DNA of 11,711 nt from Burkholderiaceae bacterium (GTDB lineage Bacteria; Pseudomonadota; Gammaproteobacteria; Burkholderiales; Burkholderiaceae): the NCBI GenBank assembly GCA_017997515.1, contig JAGOEY010000004.1, positions 15,649 to 27,359 on the forward strand, read 5' to 3'. The position numbers were made by a program, and so were the translations under genes. This document shows, one piece after another, positions 5,051-11,711 of the stretch. Numbering within the stretch: position 1 is the first letter of the stretch; the number at the start of each line of letters is the position of its first letter. The notes under the pieces are model-generated. The model was given only the letters and a program-made list of their open reading frames with translations, searched no databases and was not told the origin of the DNA.

Positions 5051-8000
5051 GGGTTCACCCCCACCTTGGCCGCACCCGAGCGGTCACGCCCGGTGATACG
5101 CGTGATACGCGGCTCGGCCCAGCTGCCATCCACCTGGAACTCACGTGTGGCAGCTTCGATGAGGGGGCCGCGCAGAAATGCCTGTGCCAAAAAGGTGCCC
5201 AGGCCAATCGCCGGGTTGATCACCGCGGCCACCAGCGTGGCCGTGCCGGTGTTCAGCTCGGGCACCACCACCACCCGCAGGTTTTGTGTTTCGTCGTCCA
5301 CATTGGCCGAGCCGTCCATCAGCACCGCCGCATTCACACCCCGCATCTGCATGTTGTTGGTGGAGGCAATACCTTTCGCCATGGTGACGTCACCACGCAC
5401 GAAGTCAAAGGCAAAACCTTCGCTGAAGACGTCCCGAAAATCCAGCGCCAGCCGCCGCGGCAGGGCCTGCAGGCTCAGCACACCCAGCAACTTGGCAAGC
5501 CCCGGGTCGGCCTTCAAAAACTGCCCTGACGCAATGTTCACATTCAGCTGCCCGGCCATGCTGGGGTAGTCCAGCGCGAGGGGGGATCCGTTCCACCCGA
5601 GCGTGCCCTGCATACGCCCCTTGCCGCGCCGCACCACGTCGGGCATGCCAAAACGTTTGAGCAGTTCACCCGAGTCGGCAATGTCCAGCGTGAAGTCCAG
5701 CGCCGTGCGCGACGCAGCTTCAGACCGCGCGCCGGGTGCACTGTGGACAGCCCATTTTCCGGTGGCGTTCATCTCGGCCTCGGGCACCCGGATCGACAGC
5801 TTGTTGAGCATCCACTCACGCGCACCGCCGCTCCCGGCCCGGTTGACGGCATCTACTTCCACCCGTCCCAGCTTGTGCCCCCCCAGCTCCAGGTCGTCCA
5901 CCACCACGTCCAGCGCGGGCATGGTGGTTGGTTGGGTGCCCTCCAACATAGATTCCACATCGGGTGTGGCACTTGCAGGGATGCGCAGCCGTGCCAGCCG
6001 GGCAAAAACACCGCCCCCAGCGGATTGGGATTCCTGCCGGTATTCGACGTACCCGTCCAGCTCGCGTGCGTGGGCGTTGGCGCGCCAGGTGCTGCCGCTG
6101 CGGGTGGCGCCCAGCACCACGTCATGCAGCGTGCGGCCCGCGGCCCGCAGCTCAGGCACACGCAGCGCCATCGATGTGGGCAGGTACACACTGCTGTCCA
6201 CCGAGGTGGTGGACACCTGGGGTGATGGCTCGGCGGCCTGGCCCAGCACGCTGTGCCAGGCATCGATGTCCAGCGCCGAAAGCTGCACCTGGGCCGTCAC
6301 ACCCGTTGTGGGCAAGATGGCGGGCTCTGTGTCTCCCACGGTGATGGCACCACGTTGCACCCGCGCAGATGCGCCTGACACATCCCGCAGGTAGTCCACC
6401 GACACCAACGTCCCCAGCCTGGCCCGCACCCGGTCCAGCAGCGGGGCGGGGGCCGGGCCGGTGCTGGCCAGCGACTCGGGTGTGAGGGTATTGTCAAACT
6501 GCAAGGGCAGCAGCGTTTCGGCCGGCTTGCGCAAGGGCGCAGGCAGGTCCAGCGCCAGACCCTGCAAGGTGCTGGAGAGCTGCAGCTCGGGCACACCACG
6601 CCGCATGCCCAGCACGGCGCTGTAGGGTGTTGACCCGGAGGCATGTTCTGCCAGGCGCGACACAACACCCAGCTCCCGCGCTTGGCGCAGGCCGTCGGCG
6701 CTCAGCACCCCCTGGGCACGCACCAGCAAGGTGGGCGGTAATGCCGCGCCGCTGCGCTCTGCCGTGCCGGGTGGTGCCTGCAACCCGCCGTCCAGCCGCA
6801 CGTCACCGCCCAGCAAACGCGCCTGCACCGCGTTGAGTGAAAAGCCTTTTTCGGTGAACCCCACAACACCCTTGGCGCGTGCAAAAAGAGGCGTGTCCGG
6901 GCGTAAACGTATATCGTTGTCGGCCAGGGTGACCCGGCCTTCCACGGTGGAGTTGTCAATTGCATGGATCGGCAAACCCAGCTTGATCCGGTAGTCCGCC
7001 GCACCTGTCGCCGTGGCCACATCCAGTGCATGGGAACTCATCTCCGCCAGCGGTGAACCGGCCACCAGGCCCAGCGCTTCGGTGAGTGGGCCACGCACGT
7101 CGGCGCTCACTTTCACCACCGCATGGTTCAGGTCGTCAATCACGGCGTCGGCCTGCAGGATGCGGGTGTCTGGCATGCCCGCAAAGCGGGCATTGGCCGC
7201 TTTGATGCGCATGCTGGCACGGTCAAAAATCAAATCCCCGGACAGCTGGGTGAGTGCGGGCCAGGGCAGGGCACCCGCAGGCTGGAGGCGCGGCGGCACA
7301 TAGGCGTACACCGCATTTTTCACCTGTGCGGCGATGTGGAAGTCGCCTTGTTTCGGGTCGGTGAACGGCAGGTCGTGCAGGTCACCCTTGACGCGAAACT
7401 CGGCACCGGTGATAGCCCCGGCCTGCACGGCATCCCGCACATAGGCATTCACGTCGGCCCCCAATACGCGGGGCAGGTAGCGGTAGACACGGGTGCCCTG
7501 GCCCCGGCTGAGCGTGCCCGACAGATCCAGCACACCCGGGAAGCGGGACTGGGCGCCGGACTGGGCCGGGTCACTGGTGTGCCACCCCAGGCGCATCTTG
7601 CCCTGCGCATCGGCATTGGCAAACTTGACGTTCTCCATCTGCAGCGCGATACGGTCCCCATCCACCTGCCAGCGGGTGTCGGCCACAAATTCGTCGAAGG
7701 GCAACAGCGGGTCGTCGAACACACCGGGCAGGTCAAACGCACCGCGCTGGATGTCCACCGCCGCCCGCCCGCCCAGCTGGTTCAGATCGAAATCCACATT
7801 GGCACCACGTATGCCTGGAATACCCACCGCGTGGGCCCCGGCGGCGGCCTGCGAGGCAATGGCCAGCCCCGCCACGCGGCCACGGGCCTGGTATTTCTCG
7901 GGCATTTCCAGAAGGCCTTGCCATGAGGCGTCCAACACCTCCACCCGCCCGCTGGGCTGGTAGGCCTTCAAGGCGGCATGGGTGGCATCCCCCAAAGGCA

Positions 8001-9144
8001 GGCGGTTCGCGATGTGGCGCAGCGCCGCAAGGTCCAGCTGGTCGGCGTGTAACTCACCGTGGGCAGGAATCTGGCCCTCACGCCCGGTGTAGGTCACCGC
8101 CACATTACCGCCGGGCCACTGCAAGCCGTCTGCGGTCTGGAACTGCAGGCCCTTGCTGGCAAAAGAAAACCCGCTGGCCAAACGCCGCCCGGTAAACCTG
8201 CCTTGCACCGACTGCAGCGCCAAGGGCGGCAAACCGCGCCCCAGCGTGGCATTGACATCGGTGAGAGATACATCGGCGACAGCACCGTCCAGCGCGCCCC
8301 CACGCACGTCGGCCCACCAGCGCAGGGCACCTTTGCCCTGGGCCAGTTCGGTGCCGAGATCCCCCGGGCGGAAGTGGCGGCGCAACTGCGACACATCCAC
8401 ACGCGGGAAATCGGCATACACCTGCCCCGCCCACTCTTGCCACAAGCCGCTGCGGCGCACCAACAAAGGCTGGCGGAACTGGCCCACCACACTGAAACGG
8501 GCACCCCAGTCGTCCGGGGGTGTGGCGTCCAACCGCACGGCATGGCGGCGCGGGCTGTTGCGCAGCACCACATCCACGTCGTGTAAGGCCAGCAGGGGTG
8601 CAGACCGCAACGCGTCGGTCCACATGATTTCACCACCGCGCACGGCGATTTCTTTCTGCGAGAACAACCAGTCGGCCGCCTGCCCGCCACCGCCTGCATC
8701 GTCCTGCGACAAGTCCAGGCCTGCCACAAAAATGCGCCCCTCGGCGCTGCGCCGCACGTCCAGCCGGGGTTGGTGGATGGTGATCTGCTCAAACCCCCTG
8801 CGCCAGAGCGACGCGGGTGACAGTGTGGCGTCCACGCGGGACAGGTGCACAGCCTCACGCCCGTCGGGGCCACTGACGGATACATCGTGCAACGTGAACG
8901 AGGGCACCACCCCCTCGGAACGGGCCGAAATGTCCCCGATGTGCACAGGAACCCCTAAGGCCTTGCTGGCCTGCCTTTCGAGCTGTGGGCGAAACTCGCC
9001 AATACGCGGCACAATCCAGCCGTGTAAGGCCCCCCAGCCTGCGAGAAGCAGCAGGGAAACGGCCAACACCACCCAGAAAATCCACTGCGCCAAAGCCGCG
9101 TACAAACGCAGCAGGCGCGAGGGAGTCGGGGTGGAATCGTTCAT
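5047..9144 (-). CDS. yhdP: YhdP family AsmA-like protein (phospholipid transport to the outer membrane)
   Basis: This very large envelope protein has 1365 residues (E. coli YhdP about 1266). In E. coli, YhdP, TamB and YdbH are AsmA-like bridges that carry phospholipids between the inner and outer membranes. One N-terminal transmembrane segment (about 18-40, WIFWVVLAVSLLLLAGWGAL) anchors it. The rest is long, beta-rich, cysteine-poor periplasmic sequence of the DUF3971/AsmA type. The C-terminus carries the family hallmark VINPAIGLGTFLAQ (starting at about 1308). The ATG at 9144 is chosen because the membrane anchor follows directly. The open frame continues to 10122, but that part is antisense to glnE. 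No good ribosome binding site is seen. It is divergent from glnE, a common pairing in beta-proteobacteria as I recall. Its stop overlaps the mini-ORF leading into the kinase. A nitrilase-family gene, which I recall as a usual downstream neighbour, is absent. Confidence 0.93.
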   Translation of the reverse strand: MNDSTPTPSRLLRLYAALAQWIFWVVLAVSLLLLAGWGALHGWIVPRIGEFRPQLERQASKALGVPVHIGDISARSEGVVPSFTLHDVSVSGPDGREAVHLSRVDATLSPASLWRRGFEQITIHQPRLDVRRSAEGRIFVAGLDLSQDDAGGGGQAADWLFSQKEIAVRGGEIMWTDALRSAPLLALHDVDVVLRNSPRRHAVRLDATPPDDWGARFSVVGQFRQPLLVRRSGLWQEWAGQVYADFPRVDVSQLRRHFRPGDLGTELAQGKGALRWWADVRGGALDGAVADVSLTDVNATLGRGLPPLALQSVQGRFTGRRLASGFSFASKGLQFQTADGLQWPGGNVAVTYTGREGQIPAHGELHADQLDLAALRHIANRLPLGDATHAALKAYQPSGRVEVLDASWQGLLEMPEKYQARGRVAGLAIASQAAAGAHAVGIPGIRGANVDFDLNQLGGRAAVDIQRGAFDLPGVFDDPLLPFDEFVADTRWQVDGDRIALQMENVKFANADAQGKMRLGWHTSDPAQSGAQSRFPGVLDLSGTLSRGQGTRVYRYLPRVLGADVNAYVRDAVQAGAITGAEFRVKGDLHDLPFTDPKQGDFHIAAQVKNAVYAYVPPRLQPAGALPWPALTQLSGDLIFDRASMRIKAANARFAGMPDTRILQADAVIDDLNHAVVKVSADVRGPLTEALGLVAGSPLAEMSSHALDVATATGAADYRIKLGLPIHAIDNSTVEGRVTLADNDIRLRPDTPLFARAKGVVGFTEKGFSLNAVQARLLGGDVRLDGGLQAPPGTAERSGAALPPTLLVRAQGVLSADGLRQARELGVVSRLAEHASGSTPYSAVLGMRRGVPELQLSSTLQGLALDLPAPLRKPAETLLPLQFDNTLTPESLASTGPAPAPLLDRVRARLGTLVSVDYLRDVSGASARVQRGAITVGDTEPAILPTTGVTAQVQLSALDIDAWHSVLGQAAEPSPQVSTTSVDSSVYLPTSMALRVPELRAAGRTLHDVVLGATRSGSTWRANAHARELDGYVEYRQESQSAGGGVFARLARLRIPASATPDVESMLEGTQPTTMPALDVVVDDLELGGHKLGRVEVDAVNRAGSGGAREWMLNKLSIRVPEAEMNATGKWAVHSAPGARSEAASRTALDFTLDIADSGELLKRFGMPDVVRRGKGRMQGTLGWNGSPLALDYPSMAGQLNVNIASGQFLKADPGLAKLLGVLSLQALPRRLALDFRDVFSEGFAFDFVRGDVTMAKGIASTNNMQMRGVNAAVLMDGSANVDDETQNLRVVVVPELNTGTATLVAAVINPAIGLGTFLAQAFLRGPLIEAATREFQVDGSWAEPRITRITGRDRSGAAKVGVNP

Positions 9145-9240
9145 GTCGGACTTGAAGGTGGCAGGAATTATGATCTGCAGTGCTCCCAGAGGTTCCCGCA
9201 CCCCGTGTGTGGCCGTGTTCATCGTCGAGAGGGCGTCACC
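9145..9240. promoter_or_regulatory. Divergent intergenic region between yhdP and glnE
   Basis: This 96-bp gap must hold the start signals for both divergent genes unless their promoters lie inside the coding regions. The only AT-rich patch, 9166-9174, reads TATGAT on the plus strand and CATAAT on the minus strand, each five of six matches to a -10 box. No convincing -35 box lies at 16-18 bp on either strand, so the promoters are only tentative. Confidence 0.35.
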
Positions 9241-11711
9241 GTGGATGCCACGCTGACCCCCAGCCCGGCCCCCGTGCCGGCGCTCTCCACCTATTCCCGT
9301 TTTGTCCAGCGGCTGCAACGCCGTTATGCCGACGACCTGCCTTTGCTGGCCCCTGGTGCGCCCACACGCGCCACCATGGACGTGACCCTGTCGCAGCTGC
9401 AGGCACGGGGCAGTGAACTGGGTGTCTGCCTGCGGATCCTGCGGCAACTGGTCATGGAACGGCTGGTGCACATCGACTGCGACCTGCAAGCCCCCCTGTC
9501 GGACGTGACCCGTGCCGTCACCGAACTCGCCGAACTGGCGCTGGACGCCGCCAGCACCCACGCGCAGGCCACCCTGGACGCCGTCCATGGTGCCCCGCTC
9601 GGCCCCAACGGCCAGCGTGCCCAGCTGTGGATCATCGGTATGGGCAAGTTCGGTGCCCGTGAACTCAACGTGTCGAGCGACATCGACCTGATTTACATCT
9701 ACGACCAGGACGGCGAAACCGCAGGCACCCCAGACGGCCGTGGCCGCATCTCGAACCACGAATATTTCGGCAAGATGGTCAAGGCCATCTACACCCTGAT
9801 CGGCGACACCACCGAACACGGTTTTGTATTCCGTATGGATCTCGCGCTGCGCCCCAACGGCAACTCCGGCCCGCCTGCTGTGTCGCTGGCCGCGCTGGAG
9901 GAATACCTGCAGGTGCAAGGCCGCGAATGGGAGCGTTTTGCCTGGCTCAAAAGCCGGGTGGTGGCCCCCCGGCAATGTATCGACAACAGCTCGGCCCACG
10001 AACTGCGTGGTGTGGTGCTGCCGTTTGTGTTCAGGCGTTACCTGGACTACAGCGTGTTCGATGCGCTGCGCGTGCTGCACCAGCAGATCCGCGACCACGC
10101 CACCAAACGCAGCGCGGGCCACCCGGGCCGGGCCAACGATGTGAAGCTGTCACGCGGTGGCATCCGCGAGATCGAGTTCACCGTGCAACTGCTGCAGGTG
10201 GTGCGCGGCGGCCAGTTCCCCGAGCTGCGCACCCGCCCCACCATGGCCGCACTGCAGCGTGTGGCCCATGCCGGGCTGATGGGCCAGGACACGGCCGATG
10301 CGCTAGGCCGGGCCTACGAATTTTTGCGCCGGGTGGAACACCGCATCCAGTACCTGGACGACCAGCAGACCCACGTGTTGCCCACCCGCGACGATGACCT
10401 GCAATGGATCGCGCTGACCATGGGCTACAGCGGCCTGTGCCCGTTCCTGCACGACCTGGACGCCCACCGCGAACTGGTGGCGCAGGAGTTCGACACCCTG
10501 CTGGGTGGCAACGACAAGAAGCAGTGCACCAAAGGCAGCTGCGGCGGCCCCAAAGGTGCCGCACCTGCGCCGCGCGAGCTGGACACGCTGCTGCCAGAGC
10601 TGCCCGCCTTGTTCAGCGCCCGTGTGGCCCAGTGGCGCGAACACCCGCGGGTGCAGGCGCTGCGGGACGACGTACGCGCCCGGCTGGTGCGGCTGGTGCA
10701 GCGCACCGGCACCTGGATCGAACAGGGCCGTGTGAGTGAAGCCTCGGCCGTGCAAATGACCGACTGGATGGAGCCCCTGCTGCGCCGCGAGAGTTACCTG
10801 GCGCTGCTGCTGGAGCGCCCTGCGGTGCATGAGCGGCTGCTGCACATCATGGGTGCGGCCAAATGGCCTGCGCGTTACCTGATGCAGCACCCTGGTGTCA
10901 TCGACGAGCTGGCCAACGACACGATGTTGTCCGAGCGTTTTGTGCCCGCAGATTTCGAGGCCGAGCTGGAGAGCCGCCTCAAGTCCGTGCGGATCACCGG
11001 CGAGGACGACGACGAAACCCTGCTCAACCTGCTGCGCCGCGCGCACCACGCCGAGGTGTTCCGCACCCTGTCGCGCGACGTGGAAGGCCGCATCACGGTG
11101 GAGCAGGTTGCCGACGACCTGAGCGCACTGGCCGAGGCCGTGCTGCGTATCACCGCCCGCTGGTGCTGGCAGCGCCTCAAGAAACGCCACAACACCGACC
11201 CCGCCTTTGTGCCGCAATTTGCCGTCATCGGCTACGGCAAGCTGGGTGGCAAAGAGCTGGGCTACGGCAGTGACCTCGACATTGTTTTTGTCTATGAAAA
11301 AGGCGACGACAACACCGACGACGATGCCGCCGAGGCCTACACCGCGCTGGTGCGCAAACTCATCAACTGGCTCACGGTGAAGACGGGCGAAGGGGACTTG
11401 TTCGAGATCGACACCGCGCTGCGGCCCAACGGCAACTCGGGCCTGCTGATCACCACGTTTGACGCCTACGCCAACTACCAGCAACAGCGCGGCTCCAACA
11501 CCGCCTGGACCTGGGAACACCAGGCCATGACCCGCGCCCGGTTTGTGCTGGGCAGCGAGGCATTACGCCAACGCTTCGACAAGGTGCGCGAGGCCGTCAT
11601 CACCGCACCGCGTGACGCTGCCGCGTTGCGCACCGAGATCGTCAGCATGCGTGACCGCGTGCGTGCCGCCCACCCCACCAAGGGTGACCGCTTTGACGTG
11701 AAACACAGCAC
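9241..11711 (+). CDS. glnE: Bifunctional glutamine synthetase adenylyltransferase/deadenylase GlnE (3' end outside window)
   Basis: GlnE adds AMP to, or removes it from, a tyrosine of glutamine synthetase, switching nitrogen assimilation under control of PII protein and glutamine. The window holds 823 codons. E. coli GlnE has 946, so roughly 100 residues are missing. The N-terminal deadenylase half has GMGKFGARELNVSSDIDLIY with catalytic D147/D149. The C-terminal adenylyltransferase half has GYGKLGGKELGYGSDLDIVF with D678/D680. Each half also carries ALRPNGNSG (202-210 and 726-734). An interdomain linker near 424-440 holds a cysteine pair (C429, C434). The sequence breaks off in FDVKHS, a conserved motif near the end. 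GTG at 9241 is chosen because GAGAGG (9227-9232) lies 8 nt upstream and YSRFVQRLQRRYADDLP follows soon after, as in relatives. An upstream GTG at 9205 is in frame but has no support. Confidence 0.97.
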   Translation, partial: MDATLTPSPAPVPALSTYSRFVQRLQRRYADDLPLLAPGAPTRATMDVTLSQLQARGSELGVCLRILRQLVMERLVHIDCDLQAPLSDVTRAVTELAELALDAASTHAQATLDAVHGAPLGPNGQRAQLWIIGMGKFGARELNVSSDIDLIYIYDQDGETAGTPDGRGRISNHEYFGKMVKAIYTLIGDTTEHGFVFRMDLALRPNGNSGPPAVSLAALEEYLQVQGREWERFAWLKSRVVAPRQCIDNSSAHELRGVVLPFVFRRYLDYSVFDALRVLHQQIRDHATKRSAGHPGRANDVKLSRGGIREIEFTVQLLQVVRGGQFPELRTRPTMAALQRVAHAGLMGQDTADALGRAYEFLRRVEHRIQYLDDQQTHVLPTRDDDLQWIALTMGYSGLCPFLHDLDAHRELVAQEFDTLLGGNDKKQCTKGSCGGPKGAAPAPRELDTLLPELPALFSARVAQWREHPRVQALRDDVRARLVRLVQRTGTWIEQGRVSEASAVQMTDWMEPLLRRESYLALLLERPAVHERLLHIMGAAKWPARYLMQHPGVIDELANDTMLSERFVPADFEAELESRLKSVRITGEDDDETLLNLLRRAHHAEVFRTLSRDVEGRITVEQVADDLSALAEAVLRITARWCWQRLKKRHNTDPAFVPQFAVIGYGKLGGKELGYGSDLDIVFVYEKGDDNTDDDAAEAYTALVRKLINWLTVKTGEGDLFEIDTALRPNGNSGLLITTFDAYANYQQQRGSNTAWTWEHQAMTRARFVLGSEALRQRFDKVREAVITAPRDAAALRTEIVSMRDRVRAAHPTKGDRFDVKHS

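Noticed and set aside
3984..5096. 370-codon plus-strand open frame
   Set aside because: It is antisense to the kinase, has His/Gln/Ala/Gly-rich low-complexity composition and no domain motif.
8153..9256. 367-codon plus-strand open frame
   Set aside because: It is antisense to yhdP and rich in Ser/Arg/Pro/Cys, typical of shadow translation. It runs over the start regions of both yhdP and glnE.
9145..10122. N-terminal extension of the yhdP frame by 326 codons
   Set aside because: It is fully antisense to glnE, and the membrane-anchor N-terminus of YhdP begins at the ATG at 9144. The open frame results from GC-rich codon bias.
10303..11520. 405-codon minus-strand open frame
   Set aside because: It is antisense to the conserved GlnE coding region. 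The Val/Gln/Gly/His-rich product has no recognisable domain.

Overview
The window is GC-rich (strong G/C at third codon positions), densely coding DNA from a beta-proteobacterium. The family members, the gene order and two intergenic repeat types suggest Burkholderiales, most likely Comamonadaceae (Rhodoferax/Curvibacter/Acidovorax-like). That placement rests on memory of the families, not on a search. No tRNA, rRNA, CRISPR array, transposase or phage gene is seen.

Layout. (1) Positions 2-1265: a minus-strand gene for the lytic transglycosylase MltA, a lipoprotein. A 41-codon plus-strand gene for a one-helix membrane peptide diverges from it, and the two ATGs interlock in one CATG. (2) 1319-1963: a YiaD/OmpA-type outer-membrane lipoprotein with a glycine zipper, preceded by a tandem 9-bp repeat. 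(3) 1964-2235: a non-coding gap filled by two repeat-like, hairpin-rich elements and a hairpin abutting the next stop codon. (4) 2236-9144: a minus-strand run read in the order yhdP (AsmA-like giant inner-membrane protein), a 23-codon mini-ORF, a membrane PAS histidine kinase and a FixJ-type response regulator (DctS/DctR-like pair). The junctions are tight: ATGA between yhdP and the mini-ORF, 2 nt to the kinase and 5 nt to the regulator, so a single transcript is plausible. (5) 9145-9240: a divergent promoter gap. (6) 9241-11711: glnE, the bifunctional glutamine synthetase adenylyltransferase/deadenylase, cut by the window end.

Most of the window serves the cell envelope: peptidoglycan turnover (MltA), peptidoglycan anchoring (OmpA-like lipoprotein), phospholipid traffic to the outer membrane (YhdP) and a transmembrane sensor. 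Nitrogen control (GlnE) lies at the right edge. No clearly novel system was found. The observations most worth checking are the interlocked mltA/small-ORF start codons, the coupled mini-ORF joining yhdP to the kinase, and the tandem repeat ahead of the OmpA-like gene.
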